The position numbers and the translations under genes were made by a program. Source: Chloroflexota bacterium (GTDB taxonomy: Bacteria; Chloroflexota; Anaerolineae; Anaerolineales; Villigracilaceae). Taken from it: a stretch of DNA of 64,000 bases. Numbering within the stretch: the first letter of the stretch is position 1; every line of letters starts with the position of its first letter. The notes below the pieces were generated by a model. The model did no database searches and was not told where the DNA came from. It worked only from the letters and a program-made list of their open reading frames with translations. Below, piece after piece: positions 22,287 through 31,993 of the stretch. Where the stretch lies: NCBI GenBank assembly GCA_016191845.1, contig JACPVF010000007.1:372001-436000 (forward strand), in the 5' to 3' direction.

Positions 22287-22964
22287 TTAGAGGGTGATAT
22301 CGAGCAGGCCTTCGGCCACAGCGCGCAAACGTTCCTTGGACATCTCGCTGAGCTTCATGGCCAACTCGAGATACGGACGATTGACAGCCTGACAGAGGAA
22401 GGCCTGCATCTCTTCGGGCATGTCGAGGAATTTCTGGATGTTCTTCTGGTCGGTCATCCATTTTCCGACAGGGCCGCTCTTATCGAAGAATTCTTCCACG
22501 CGGGTGCCGTATACGCCGAGAATGCCTTCCAGTTCGGGCACGGGGATGGGGCGCTCGCCCAATTCGTAGGCCTTCAAACGTGCAGTGGGGATGCCCGTTC
22601 CTTCGAACACATCCTTGAGAGACATGTTCGCGCGGTTGCGTTCCTGACGCAACAGGGCCCCGATCAGGCGCTGTCGGACGGGCATCAGGCGCGGCAGGTC
22701 GAGTTCGGCGGTGTCGGGGGCGTCATCCGAAATGGCTTCCCTTCCCCAGAAATGGCTGATGGGCAATTTGAGGAAGTAGACCAGCACCTCGAGCTCGGGC
22801 AGGGAGGGCGCGCGGCGGCCTTCCTCATAGGATTTCAGGGTGGCGCGCGAAATGCCCATGGCGTCGGCGGTCTCCTGCGGAGTGCGGCGTGCGGCAATGC
22901 GCGCGTCGCGGATCAGGACGCCGAGTTTCTTGGTGCGGATGACGGTTTGCATGCGATTGTCCAT
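22287..22964 (-). CDS. Tandem-HTH XRE family regulator
   Basis: 225 residues with two Cro/CI-type helix-turn-helix domains: residues about 13-70 (GVLIRDARIAARRTPQETADAMG) and about 97-155 (IGALLRQERNRANMSLKDVFEGTG). The C-terminal part is helical, with no recognised sensor domain. Duplicated XRE domains in one chain suggest recognition of two half-sites by a single polypeptide. Probably regulates the short operon it heads. The nearest TATAAT lies about 30 nt upstream of the ATG. Confidence 0.85.
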   Translation of the reverse strand: MDNRMQTVIRTKKLGVLIRDARIAARRTPQETADAMGISRATLKSYEEGRRAPSLPELEVLVYFLKLPISHFWGREAISDDAPDTAELDLPRLMPVRQRLIGALLRQERNRANMSLKDVFEGTGIPTARLKAYELGERPIPVPELEGILGVYGTRVEEFFDKSGPVGKWMTDQKNIQKFLDMPEEMQAFLCQAVNRPYLELAMKLSEMSKERLRAVAEGLLDITL

Positions 22965-23020
22965 AAAGCCTCGCGCGATGGTTGATTTTTCGAATTATAG
23001 CAGAGAAAGGGATGGGGCCA

Positions 23021-24343
23021 TCAGCGGCGCTGACGGTTGGCGGCCAGGATATCGGCCGCGGTGGCGCCGAAAATCTCGGGGCCTAGTTTGATGCCCGAAG
23101 CCTGAAGGCGGGAGTAGAACAGCGGTCGGATGCCTGTCGGTTTGAGGGCCCCCTCCACCTTGCCATCGGTAGTGATGCCCGTCTGGTCGAACTTGAAGAC
23201 ATCGGTCAGCACGATGGTGTCGCCTTCCATGCCCGCCACCTCGGTGATGGCCGTGACCTTGCGTGTGCCATCCTTGAGGCGCGACTGCTGGACGATCAGA
23301 TCCACGGCGGCGGAAATCTGCTGGCGCACCACCTTGAGCGGCAGGTCCATACCCGACATCAGCACCATCGTCTCGAGGCGCGAGATGGCATCGCGCGGTG
23401 TGTTGGCGTGCAACGTGGTAAGCGAACCGTCGTGACCCGTGTTCATCGCCTGGAGCATGTCCAGCGCTTCGCCACCGCGCACTTCACCCACCACAATGCG
23501 ATCGGGCCGCATGCGCAGCGAATTTCGCACCAGATCGCGGATGGTGCGTTCCCCGTTGCCGTCCGAGTTGGGGGTCTTGGTCTCGAGGCGCACAATGTGA
23601 TCCTGTTGCAACTGCAACTCGGCGGCGTCTTCGATGGTGACGATGCGCTCGTCCTCAGGGATGTAGCTGGAAAGCACATTGAGCAGGGTGGTCTTGCCTG
23701 AACCCGTTCCACCCGAAATGACGATATTCAAACGCGACAGCACACAGGCATGCAGGAAGTCGGCCATGCCGCGCGTGAGCGAACCGAACTCGATCAACTG
23801 GTCGATGGACAGTTTGCCTTTGCCGAACTTGCGGATGGTGATGGACGGCCCGTCGATGGAGACGGGCGGCACCACCGCGTTGACGCGCGAGCCGTCGGGG
23901 AGACGAGCGTCCACGGTGGCGTTGTCGGCATCGATGCGGCGCCCCAACGGCAGGACGATGCGTTCGATGATACGCGTAACGTGTGCGTCATCCTCGAATG
24001 TGACCGGGGTGCGAATCAGGCGTCCCTTCTTCTCGATGTAGACCTTCTTCGGCCCGTTGACCATCACCTCGCTGACATCGTCATCATCCAACAGCGGCTG
24101 GATCGGACCATAGCCGAGCAACTCATCGAGCACTTCCTTGAAGACCTGGTTACGGATATCTTCTGGCAGCTGCAGCTTGGTCTGGCTATAGATACCTTTG
24201 AGGCGTTCCAGCACGAAATCCCTTCGGCTCGCGACGGGTAGAGCCTCACCCTCCATCGCGCGGGAGATGTTCTCGATCAGAAAATATTTGAGCTTGACCA
24301 GGTCGGCGGAAGTCAGGCGGCCGGGCGCGATGGGTGTGGTCAT
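23021..24343 (-). CDS. cpaF: CpaF/TadA-type secretion ATPase
   Basis: 440 residues. Full GspE/VirB11-like ATPase: N-terminal helical region with [22 protein letters not shown], the strand [16 protein letters not shown]-like [16 protein letters not shown], Walker [10 protein letters not shown] (211-219), the ASP box, Walker [16 protein letters not shown] and the [15 protein letters not shown] His box. It powers Tad/Flp-type pilus assembly or secretion. The ATG overlaps the stop of the 96-residue gene. Oddly, no TadB, TadC or pilin gene is in the window, so partners must be elsewhere. Confidence 0.95.
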   Translation of the reverse strand: MTTPIAPGRLTSADLVKLKYFLIENISRAMEGEALPVASRRDFVLERLKGIYSQTKLQLPEDIRNQVFKEVLDELLGYGPIQPLLDDDDVSEVMVNGPKKVYIEKKGRLIRTPVTFEDDAHVTRIIERIVLPLGRRIDADNATVDARLPDGSRVNAVVPPVSIDGPSITIRKFGKGKLSIDQLIEFGSLTRGMADFLHACVLSRLNIVISGGTGSGKTTLLNVLSSYIPEDERIVTIEDAAELQLQQDHIVRLETKTPNSDGNGERTIRDLVRNSLRMRPDRIVVGEVRGGEALDMLQAMNTGHDGSLTTLHANTPRDAISRLETMVLMSGMDLPLKVVRQQISAAVDLIVQQSRLKDGTRKVTAITEVAGMEGDTIVLTDVFKFDQTGITTDGKVEGALKPTGIRPLFYSRLQASGIKLGPEIFGATAADILAANRQRR

Positions 24344-24630
24344 TGAACTTCCTCCGCCTCCTGCGGGATGATCCAGACGATCTGGCTGCGACGCACGGCC
24401 AGAAAAGGCGCGGATCGCAGTACGGTCTGACCATCGGGCGCAAGGACGCTGGCATCCGTGATTGCCAGGAAGAGTTCATCGCGGTCCAACTCATCCTTGA
24501 CACGTTCCCCATGGCGAATGTGGATCTCGCCGCGAATCAATTGCAGGGTGGTCTGCACCAGGGCGGGGACAGCCACTTTGCTGACCACGTTGGTATAGAT
24601 CTTGCCTTTTTCGTCGTATTCAAAGGTCAT
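24340..24630 (-). CDS. 96-residue protein between cpaE and cpaF
   Basis: Not recognised as a named family. It begins with MTFEYDEKGKIYTN, then helix VPALVQTTLQLIRGEIHIRHGERVKDELD and beta-rich FLAITDASVLAPDG and FLAVRRSQIVWIIP. This looks like a small Sm-like or PilZ-sized beta protein with no membrane segment. The 4-nt overlap with cpaF and the 9-nt gap from cpaE indicate tight co-expression, so it may regulate or cap the pilus ATPases. Confidence 0.7.
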   Translation of the reverse strand: MTFEYDEKGKIYTNVVSKVAVPALVQTTLQLIRGEIHIRHGERVKDELDRDELFLAITDASVLAPDGQTVLRSAPFLAVRRSQIVWIIPQEAEEVQ

Positions 24631-24639
24631 AAAAATCTC

Positions 24640-25788
24640 CTATCCGGAGCGTTGATGTTTGGCCGTGTCCACCATCTGCCGGGCGCATTCGCGGAAGATC
24701 ACGGCAGCCGTGTCTTTGGGGAATTTCACGGCAAAGGGCGTGTGCTGGTTGTTGGCCATCGCAAAATGACTGCCAAGATATGGAATGGCCGTCTTGATTT
24801 CGATTCCCAACTCTTTTTCGACATCGGGTTTGGAGAGCCCCTCCAAACCAATGGCGCGATTCAGGATGGGATAGAGGGTCGAGTCCGACATCCCCCTGGA
24901 GCGCAAATACTCAAGCACGGTCTTGGTAAGCGCCACAGAGCTTGCGTCCGTGCCGATGACCAGGGCCACCAGGTCGGCCTGATGGATGACCTGCATGGCA
25001 AAGCGCGAGAGCGAGCGCCCCAGGTCCACGAGGACAAAGTCGTAGGCGTGCCGCAATTCGCGGATAATCTCCTGGATGCGTCCCACCTGCAGGTGGTTGG
25101 CCACTTCGGGGTCGGGCGCACCCGCCAGCAGATAGAAACGCCATTCGGTCATGAGGGTCAGGTGATCGCGGAAGAAGTGAGAGGTGCTGTCGCCCGGGTC
25201 GAGGTCCGCCACGGTGACGAGATTCCGCTCCCCTTCGTATCCGACGATGGGCGCGATGGACCCGATGGGCAGGACGATGTCAGCCACGGCCACGCGCAAC
25301 TCGGGCTGGTTCAAGGCTACGTTCATCGCCAGGTTCGCACACAATGACGACGTTCCCATTCCACCCTTGCCCCCCAGGAATACAATCAGCAGTCCACCCT
25401 GACGACGAGTCGGGACGCTGCCGAACAGACGGTCGATCACCTCGATCAGGGTCGAGACAGCTTCGCCCGATTTTCGGATGAACTCATTGAAGCCCGCGTC
25501 GCGACAGGACTTCATACGCTGGGTGGTGGGATCGGAACTGAGCGCCACCAGGGGAGTGCGGGCAGTGCGGGGGTCGGCGCGCAGGCGGGAGGCAAGATCC
25601 TCGCCTTTCAAGTCGGGCAGGTTCGGCTCGATGATGATCAGGTCCGGGTGGTCGCGCCAGGCGATGATCAGGCCTTCTTTTCCCGAGCCGGCCTGGATGA
25701 TCTCGTGAGGTTCCTTCTGGAGGGTGCGGGCAATGAAGTTACGGCTGGCAACATCAGCATCGACCACCAGGATCTTCTTCCCAGTCAC
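24640..25788 (-). CDS. cpaE: CpaE-type pilus localisation protein
   Basis: 382 residues. N-terminal receiver-like domain (1-125) in which the phosphoacceptor position reads EPNLPD (Glu54), so it is probably a pseudo-receiver fixed in one state. The C-terminal ParA/MinD-like ATPase has a deviant Walker A GGKGGMGTSS (139-148), VADIVLP and FVLVDLGRS. CpaE proteins position the Flp pilus machinery. The start is GTG with GGAGGTGTG upstream. It sits between a response regulator and cpaF in a long minus-strand operon. Confidence 0.9.
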   Translation of the reverse strand: MTGKKILVVDADVASRNFIARTLQKEPHEIIQAGSGKEGLIIAWRDHPDLIIIEPNLPDLKGEDLASRLRADPRTARTPLVALSSDPTTQRMKSCRDAGFNEFIRKSGEAVSTLIEVIDRLFGSVPTRRQGGLLIVFLGGKGGMGTSSLCANLAMNVALNQPELRVAVADIVLPIGSIAPIVGYEGERNLVTVADLDPGDSTSHFFRDHLTLMTEWRFYLLAGAPDPEVANHLQVGRIQEIIRELRHAYDFVLVDLGRSLSRFAMQVIHQADLVALVIGTDASSVALTKTVLEYLRSRGMSDSTLYPILNRAIGLEGLSKPDVEKELGIEIKTAIPYLGSHFAMANNQHTPFAVKFPKDTAAVIFRECARQMVDTAKHQRSG

Positions 25789-25804
25789 CGCACACCTCCG
25801 TCTT

Positions 25805-26500
25805 CTACGACTCGATGGGCGGCATCAGATATCCCAGCCCAGAGCGAGTCACAATATGTTTGGGGTTGTGCGCGTCATCCTCCAATTTCTGGCGCAGGCG
25901 GGCAATGCTCACCCACAGGATTTCCTTGTCCGATTTGTACTCAGGCCCCCAGACACTCGACAACAAATCCTCAGATGTGAGGATGTTGCCGACGTTATGG
26001 GCGAACTGCAACAACAGGCGGTACTCGGTAGCCGAGAGTGAGACAGGCAACTCCCCCGACCAGACCTCGGCGCGCGCAAAGTCAATCTTGAGGCTGCCGT
26101 GCGTGAAGAAACGCGCCTGTCCCGGCTCGACCAGCACCTGTGTGCGGCGCAACACCGCACGGACGCGCGCCAGCAGCTCGGTGGCCGAGAACGGCTTGAC
26201 CATGTAATCATCCGCGCCGAGATCGAGTCCGCGCACGCGATCCTGTTCCTCGCCCTTGGCGGTCAGGATGATGATGGGGACATTCGAGAACTCGCGCAGG
26301 CGCTGGCAGGTGGAGAATCCGTCCAGGCGCGGCATCATCACGTCCAACAGGACCAGGTCAATGGGCTGGGCCGAGAAAACCTCCAGCGCCTGCAAGCCGT
26401 CTTGGGCGGTAACCACTTCGTAGCCTTCGGTACGCAGGTTGGCCTCGAGCAGCCGCAGATAGCGAGGTTCATCGTCCACGATCAGGATGCGTTTGGACAT
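25805..26500 (-). CDS. OmpR/PhoB-type response regulator
   Basis: 231 residues. Receiver domain with acidic pair DDE (9-11), phospho-Asp53 in LLDVMMPRLDG, TAK and the Lys of DYMVKPF; winged-helix output domain with LSATEYRLLLQFAHN and the SIARLRQKLEDD recognition region. It should be phosphorylated by one or both kinases encoded just upstream and act as a transcription factor. The ATG at 26500 has AAGGAG upstream; a longer in-frame version begins inside the kinase gene. Confidence 0.95.
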   Translation of the reverse strand: MSKRILIVDDEPRYLRLLEANLRTEGYEVVTAQDGLQALEVFSAQPIDLVLLDVMMPRLDGFSTCQRLREFSNVPIIILTAKGEEQDRVRGLDLGADDYMVKPFSATELLARVRAVLRRTQVLVEPGQARFFTHGSLKIDFARAEVWSGELPVSLSATEYRLLLQFAHNVGNILTSEDLLSSVWGPEYKSDKEILWVSIARLRQKLEDDAHNPKHIVTRSGLGYLMPPIES

Positions 26501-26514
26501 CGGATTGCTCCTTG

Positions 26515-27711
26515 CTATGAATTTTTGGAAATCGGTTCGGATGGCAGTTCGATGACAAAGGTGGTGCCTTCGTCCAGCACGGATTCTGCCCAAATCTTAC
26601 CATGATGTGCCAAAATAATCTGCTTGCAAATATAAAGTCCCAGGCCGGTGCCGGTCACCGAGCGTTCGCCCGGTACGCGGTAGAAACGTTCAAAAATGAA
26701 GGGGATGAAATCCTCAGGGATACCTTGCCCGTGATCATTGAAGGTCACGCGCACACGGCCGTCCTTCTCGACCAGGGCAATATCGATGCGCGAGCCGGGC
26801 GCATACTTAACCGCGTTGCTGAACAGGTTCTCGAAGACCTGCGACATACGCACACTGTCACCCAGGATGGCAGGGACACCCTCCGTCTCGATGTTCACCT
26901 CCAACCCGGTGTGGTGCGTGGTAACGCGCACGGTCACGTCACGAATGAGCGCATCCAGGCGCATGGGCTGGAATTTGAATTGCAGGGTCTTGCTTTGCAA
27001 ACGCGCCGACTCGAGCATGTTCTCGATCAACCCGGTCAGACGGTCGGCTTCTTCATCGATGATGGTCAGGAATTCCTTCTGAGTAGCTTCATCCCAGTTG
27101 GCATCCTCACGCAGCAGGCTGGTGCTGTACCCCTTGATGAATCCCAACGGGGTGCGCAACTCGTGCGAGATGGTGGAGACGAAATCGTCCTGCAAGCGCA
27201 TCTGACGCTGAATCGACTCCAGGTCGGTGCGCGCTTCTTGCAGCGCCTTGCGCTCCAACAGGGACGAGGTCCACGACGCGATCAATGAAGCCAGCGTGAT
27301 CTGTTCCTCCTGAAAGGTCGGCCCGCCAAAGCGGACAAAGACCAGCGCCCCACCCAATCGCGCGCCCATGTACAATGGCACACCCAGCACATGTGCTTGC
27401 AATAACCGATTGGAACCCGGCAACGGATCGCCTGGCTCCTTTAAGAGCGGCGTATCCTGAAGGAGCACCTGGCTGGCAATACTTTCGCCCCAGGTGGCAT
27501 CCGCCTCGGCGTTCTTGCCGCGTCCCACCGCGCGAGCATAGACCACCTCCTGCCCGTTCGTGCGGCGGTCCAGCAAATACGCCGAGACGTTGTCATACAC
27601 AAACTGCGTGCGCAGGTTACCCAACAACGAATCCAGCGCGATCTTCCAATCGGGTTCGAGTTCCACGGCGTGGAAGATCTTGTGCAACGCGCGAAGGGTC
27701 TCGATATCCAT
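26515..27711 (-). CDS. GAF-domain histidine kinase
   Basis: 398 residues, soluble. An N-terminal GAF-like sensor (about 10-150) with DNVSAYLLDRR and LGVPLYMGARLGGALVFVRFG is joined by a coil to a HisKA domain (STISHELRTPLG, His183) and HATPase (NLFSNAVKYAPGS, DHGQGIP, GTGLGLYI). The ATG at 27711 was chosen because upstream in-frame sequence is a shadow of the next kinase. Separated by 10 nt from the second kinase and followed 14 nt later by the regulator. Confidence 0.93.
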   Translation of the reverse strand: MDIETLRALHKIFHAVELEPDWKIALDSLLGNLRTQFVYDNVSAYLLDRRTNGQEVVYARAVGRGKNAEADATWGESIASQVLLQDTPLLKEPGDPLPGSNRLLQAHVLGVPLYMGARLGGALVFVRFGGPTFQEEQITLASLIASWTSSLLERKALQEARTDLESIQRQMRLQDDFVSTISHELRTPLGFIKGYSTSLLREDANWDEATQKEFLTIIDEEADRLTGLIENMLESARLQSKTLQFKFQPMRLDALIRDVTVRVTTHHTGLEVNIETEGVPAILGDSVRMSQVFENLFSNAVKYAPGSRIDIALVEKDGRVRVTFNDHGQGIPEDFIPFIFERFYRVPGERSVTGTGLGLYICKQIILAHHGKIWAESVLDEGTTFVIELPSEPISKNS

Positions 27712-27721
27712 GGCGATCCGC

Positions 27722-28750
27722 CTATTTTTGTTCTGAGACGACCAACAGGGGGAATTTGAAAGTGGTGCCGCGCCCTTCCACCGATTGCACGTCCAGCAGT
27801 GAGCCATGCGACTCGACAATCTGTCGTACCAGCGAAAGCCCCAGTCCCGTGCCACCATACTGCCGGGTGGACGACCCGTCCAGTTGATGGAATGGCTCGA
27901 AGATTTCCTGCTGGCGGCTGTAGGGGATGCCAATGCCTGTGTCGGTGACGGACACCATCACGAGGTTGGCCGACTCCAGTTTGACGGAGGCCACCACCCG
28001 TCCACCCGACGGTGTGAACTTGATCCCGTTATCGAGGAGCTGGTTCAACGCCCAGGCGATCTTCTGCGGATCGGCCTGCACGAGCGGCAGGTTGTCGTCC
28101 ACCACGGCGTGGACGGTCACATTGCGGGCCTCGCCCTTCTGCACTGCGGTCTTCACCGCCAGGTTGACCAGGCGGCCGATATCCATGGCTTCCTGCTTGA
28201 GACTGAGTTCGCCGCGCGAAGCCAGTGAGAACATGATGAGATCTTCGATCATGGCCTCCAGGCGCGCCGAAGCCCGCTGGCAAACCTGCAAGGCATGCTT
28301 CTGCTCAGTCGTAACCCCACCCAGCGACTCGGTGATCATCAGTTCGACATAGCCGATAATGTGCGTCAGCGGGGTGCGCAGTTCGTGCGAGACGTTGGCG
28401 ATGAAGTTGGCCTTCATCTGGCTGAGTTCAGAGAGCCGTTCGAGGGCCGTTTGCAGTTCGGCGGTGCGTTCCTGCACGCGGCGCTCCAGGTTGCGATTGG
28501 CCGATTGCAACGCCGAGCGCAATTGAATGATCTGTTCGGTGACAGCGGCATCCAACTGGGAACGTTCGATCAACTTCAAGTCGAGCAGGGCCTCGCCCAA
28601 TAAACAGGCCTTGCCCTGCACCAATTGCTCCTGCTGATAGGTCAGGGCTTTCTGCAAATCCTCGGGGCTGATCTGCCCGGAGTGCACCAGGTAATCTCCC
28701 AGGCGCGGGACGAGCATTTCGGGGGTCAGTTGAATTTGGTTGACGGTCAT
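27722..28750 (-). CDS. Histidine kinase with GspE-N/MshEN-like N-terminus
   Basis: 342 residues. Residues about 12-75 (RLGDYLVHSGQISPEDLQKAL, LLGEALLDLKLIERSQLD) match the GspE N-terminal/MshEN fold found on type II secretion and type IV pilus ATPases, some of which bind cyclic di-GMP. A coiled coil (80-112) leads to HisKA (NVSHELRTPLTH, His122) and HATPase (LNQLLDNGIKFTPSGG, DTGIGIP, GGTGLGLSL). No membrane helix. The placement in a pilus ATPase operon makes cyclic di-GMP input plausible. The ATG overlaps the amidohydrolase stop (ATGA). Confidence 0.9.
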   Translation of the reverse strand: MTVNQIQLTPEMLVPRLGDYLVHSGQISPEDLQKALTYQQEQLVQGKACLLGEALLDLKLIERSQLDAAVTEQIIQLRSALQSANRNLERRVQERTAELQTALERLSELSQMKANFIANVSHELRTPLTHIIGYVELMITESLGGVTTEQKHALQVCQRASARLEAMIEDLIMFSLASRGELSLKQEAMDIGRLVNLAVKTAVQKGEARNVTVHAVVDDNLPLVQADPQKIAWALNQLLDNGIKFTPSGGRVVASVKLESANLVMVSVTDTGIGIPYSRQQEIFEPFHQLDGSSTRQYGGTGLGLSLVRQIVESHGSLLDVQSVEGRGTTFKFPLLVVSEQK

Positions 28751-30348
28751 AGACTCTCCGATTGCCAGACCCATTCACCGCCAACCATCGTCGCAGAAGA
28801 CTGCATGGTCAGCAGGTCATCGGGCGGGCAGATAAATGGATCCTGCTCCAATACGATCAGGTCTGCCAGATAACCTGGCGCAAGCATGCCAAGCCGATGT
28901 TCAGCATTGGCGGCATAGGCGGCACCGCGCGTATAAGCAGCGAGGGCCTCATGCAGGGTCAATCTTTGTTCGGGGTACCAGCCCTCAGGTCCGGGTGTGC
29001 CATCGGAACCGCGGCGCGTGACGGCGGCATGGAGTCCCAGAAACGGGTTGGGCGATTCAACAGGAGCGTCCGAGCCAAAGGCCAAATGTGCGCCGTGCTG
29101 GAGTTGAGTCCGCCAGGCGTACGCCAATGCGGAGCGTTCGCCCCAATAGCGGTCGGCGATGAGCATGTCAGAGGTGGCATGGATCGGCTGCATCGAAGCC
29201 ACCACATTCAACCGCGCCAGGCGCGGCGCGTCGTCTGGATGCAGCACCTGGACATGCTCGATGCGATGACGCAGGGCGGGCAGTCCATGCTCACGTTCAT
29301 AGACGCGTAACTGCTCGAAGGCGTCCAGCACCTCGTGATTGGCGCGATCGCCGATGGCATGAACGGTCATGCTCAAGCCCACATCCGCTGCCTGGCGGCA
29401 ATGTTCGAAGAGTTGTTCGGCATCCATGTTCAGAATACCGCGATTCTCGGGCTCGTTCAAGTATGGCTGGAACATGGCCGCCGTGCGCGGACCCAGCGCA
29501 CCGTCCATGAAAGCCTTGACCGAGCCGATCCACAGCATGTCGTTGCCGAAACCGGTCCGCAGGCCAAGGGCGTTGGCATGGCCTACATCGTCCACGGGCA
29601 GATTCTTGTTGACGCGCAACTTGAGGCGACCTTGTGCGTCGAGAGTTTGCAAGGCCATGAAACTGTCGCGACGGTCGAAGTCATGGACACCCGTCAGGCC
29701 CATGCGCCAGAGCGTGGCCTGGGCTTGCTCGATGGCCGACGCCAATGCCTCGGTGGATGGCACAGGCATGCAGCGTTCCACCAGTCCCATCGCGCTTTCG
29801 AGCAGGATGCCCGTCGGGCGGCCCGACTCGTCGCGTTGGATCTTTCCATCCTTGGGGTCGGGCGTGCTGGCGGTGACGCCCGCCAGCTTGAGCGCGACAC
29901 TGTTGGCCCAGGACGCATGCAGCGACTTGGCCGTCAGGTAGACGGGATGGTTCGGGGCAACCGCATCCAGGTCGGAAACAGAGGGGAATCCATTCCCAGA
30001 CAGGTGCCATGGATTTTGATTCCAGCCGTGGCCCAGCACCCATGCTCCGGGCTGGGTGGCCCTTGCGCGTTCCGCCACACGCTGAAGACATTCCTCCAGC
30101 GTGTCGGTCTCGCAATCGATTTTTTGCAATCCAAGGGAATAGTATTGAAGGTGCAGATGCGCGTCGGTCAGGCCCGGCAGGACGATGGCCCCGTGCAGGT
30201 CGGTTTGCTCCAACCTGCCTCCCGCCAGTCCAAGCAGATCCTCTTTTTCGCCCACCGCCAGGATGCGGTCGCGGTCGATCAGCACCGCAGATGCGGCCGG
30301 GTGCGCGGGATCGAGCGTGATGACGCGGGCGTTGAAGAGGAGTTTCAT
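28747..30348 (-). CDS. Amidohydrolase (YtcJ-like)
   Basis: 533 residues. Amidohydrolase_3 superfamily: metal ligands DAHLHL near residue 60, VHAIGDRANHEVLDAFE near 330, HRIEHVQVL, and the catalytic Asp in AFGSDAPVESPNP. The C-terminal beta domain ends GYLADLIVLEQDPF. Relatives hydrolyse exocyclic amide bonds; substrate is unknown. The ATG at 30348 lies 1 nt after the parB stop; longer in-frame sequence overlaps parB. Its presence between parB and kinases looks functionally unrelated and may reflect operon drift. Confidence 0.92.
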   Translation of the reverse strand: MKLLFNARVITLDPAHPAASAVLIDRDRILAVGEKEDLLGLAGGRLEQTDLHGAIVLPGLTDAHLHLQYYSLGLQKIDCETDTLEECLQRVAERARATQPGAWVLGHGWNQNPWHLSGNGFPSVSDLDAVAPNHPVYLTAKSLHASWANSVALKLAGVTASTPDPKDGKIQRDESGRPTGILLESAMGLVERCMPVPSTEALASAIEQAQATLWRMGLTGVHDFDRRDSFMALQTLDAQGRLKLRVNKNLPVDDVGHANALGLRTGFGNDMLWIGSVKAFMDGALGPRTAAMFQPYLNEPENRGILNMDAEQLFEHCRQAADVGLSMTVHAIGDRANHEVLDAFEQLRVYEREHGLPALRHRIEHVQVLHPDDAPRLARLNVVASMQPIHATSDMLIADRYWGERSALAYAWRTQLQHGAHLAFGSDAPVESPNPFLGLHAAVTRRGSDGTPGPEGWYPEQRLTLHEALAAYTRGAAYAANAEHRLGMLAPGYLADLIVLEQDPFICPPDDLLTMQSSATMVGGEWVWQSESL

Positions 30349-30349
30349 G

Positions 30350-31195
30350 TCAGAGCAATTTTCCCAGCAACGCATCCAGTTCTTCGTCGGAATAATAATG
30401 GATGGTAACCGTTCCGCCCTTCTTGCCATGCCGCAGGGCGACCTTGGTCCCGAGGCTGGCGCGCAGACGCTGTTCGATATCGTTCACATCCGGGCTGGGG
30501 CCGGCCTTCTTCTTTGACGAGGGTTTGGCACCCCCAAGCTTTTTCACCAGCCCCTCGGTCTGACGGACGCTCATATCCAGTTTGACGACGGTCTGCAACG
30601 CCGATTCCTGCGCGCGGACGGAGGATAATCCCAACAGGGCACGGGCATGACCCTCGGTGATCTTGCCGTCCACCAGGGCCTGTTTCACAGCGGGAGCCAC
30701 ACCCAGCAGACGCAGGGTGTTGGTGACGGCCACGCGGCTCTTGCCCACGCGCCGCGCCACCGCCTCGTGCGAGAGATTGAAGTCCTCAGTGAGCTGGCGG
30801 TAGGCTTCCGCTTCTTCGAGCGCGTTCAGGTCGGCGCGCTGGATATTCTCGATCAGGGCCAGTTCGAGCAGTTCCTGCTTGGTGGCCTGGCGCAGGATGA
30901 CAGGCACAGTCTTCAACCCTGCCAGTTTGGAGGCCTGCAAGCGCCGCTCACCCGCAATCAGTTGATAGCCGCCGTCCACCGACATGACCACCAACGGCTG
31001 GAGTACGCCATGTTCGCGGATCGAGTCTGCCAGCTCCGAGAGGTCGGTCTCGCTGAAATGGATGCGCGGCTGGTGTGGATTGGGCTGAATCTGCTCGACG
31101 GGAATCTGCATCACGCCACCCGCCGAGGTGATGGTGGTTTCGCCCGTGGGGATCAGGGCATCGAGTCCCTTGCCGAGGCCGGTATGTTTGGGCAT
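30350..31195 (-). CDS. parB: Chromosome partitioning protein ParB
   Basis: 281 residues. N-terminal GLGKGLDALIP, the CTPase/ParB nuclease-like region with NPHQPR, LQPLVV and GERRLQAS (GERR motif), and the HTH with EEAEAYRQL, LSHEAVARRVGKSR and TEGHARALLGL. A Lys-rich linker precedes a C-terminal dimerisation tail. It binds parS sites and spreads as a CTP clamp. AAGGAGGAG lies before the ATG. The pair parA-parB is typical of origin-proximal chromosome regions; no consensus parS site was noticed here. Confidence 0.96.
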   Translation of the reverse strand: MPKHTGLGKGLDALIPTGETTITSAGGVMQIPVEQIQPNPHQPRIHFSETDLSELADSIREHGVLQPLVVMSVDGGYQLIAGERRLQASKLAGLKTVPVILRQATKQELLELALIENIQRADLNALEEAEAYRQLTEDFNLSHEAVARRVGKSRVAVTNTLRLLGVAPAVKQALVDGKITEGHARALLGLSSVRAQESALQTVVKLDMSVRQTEGLVKKLGGAKPSSKKKAGPSPDVNDIEQRLRASLGTKVALRHGKKGGTVTIHYYSDEELDALLGKLL

Positions 31196-31204
31196 GGCTC
31201 CTCC

Positions 31205-31993
31205 TTAATCCGCCGCGGGGATGGCCGCGCCGTCCCCTTTCAACAATTCACGCGCCAGCGCGTCGTAAGCCTGCGCGCCGGCAGAACCGGGTGCATAGGC
31301 CGAGATGGGCAATCCATACGAGGGCGCTTCCGCTAGACGGATACTGCGCGGAATGATGCTCTTGAAGACCTGATTCGGGAAGTGACTGTTGACTTCCTTG
31401 ACCACATCGGTGGAGAGATTGGCGCGCGGGTCGAACATAGTCAGCACCACGCCGCGCACGCGCAATTCGGGGAAGAGCGCAGCGCGCACGCGCTGGATGG
31501 TCTGGGTCAACTGGCCGAGGCCCTCGAGGGCCAGGTATTCGCATTGCACCGGGATGATGACGCCGTCGCGGGCAGCCACCAACCCGTTGACGGTCAGCAG
31601 TCCAAGCGAGGGCGGGCAGTCGATCAGGACATAGTCGTAGCGGCCGTCGAGGCTTTCGAGCGCGCGTTTGAGACGCATCTCGCGCGCCAGTTCGTCCACC
31701 AGTTCCACTTCCGCGCCCGCCAATGCCTGCGACGAAGGCAGCAGCGCCATCCTCAGGCGCTCGTTCATCAGCACGCTGGAGGACGGGATGGTCAGGCTCA
31801 ATAAGGACTCGTAGGTGCCGCTTTGCACGCCACGCTTGTCCACGCCCAGGCAGGAGGTGGCGTTGGCCTGCGGGTCGAGGTCCACCACCAGCACACGCTG
31901 TCCATGCTGGGCAAGATAGGAACCGAGGTTGACGGTGGTCGTGGTCTTCCCCACGCCACCTTTTTGATTCACGAGAGAATAAATACGGGTCAA
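31205..31993 (-). CDS. parA: Chromosome partitioning ATPase ParA/Soj
   Basis: 262 residues. Deviant Walker A NQKGGVGKTTTTVN near the start, DLDPQANAT, VLIDCPPSLGLLTVN and the C-terminal SIRLAEAPSYGLPI motif of the Soj family. The start is TTG at 31993: GGAGG lies 7 nt before it and it overlaps the pfkB-type stop (TTGA); an earlier in-frame TTG has no such site. Works with ParB in origin segregation. Confidence 0.95.
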   Translation of the reverse strand: MTRIYSLVNQKGGVGKTTTTVNLGSYLAQHGQRVLVVDLDPQANATSCLGVDKRGVQSGTYESLLSLTIPSSSVLMNERLRMALLPSSQALAGAEVELVDELAREMRLKRALESLDGRYDYVLIDCPPSLGLLTVNGLVAARDGVIIPVQCEYLALEGLGQLTQTIQRVRAALFPELRVRGVVLTMFDPRANLSTDVVKEVNSHFPNQVFKSIIPRSIRLAEAPSYGLPISAYAPGSAGAQAYDALARELLKGDGAAIPAAD

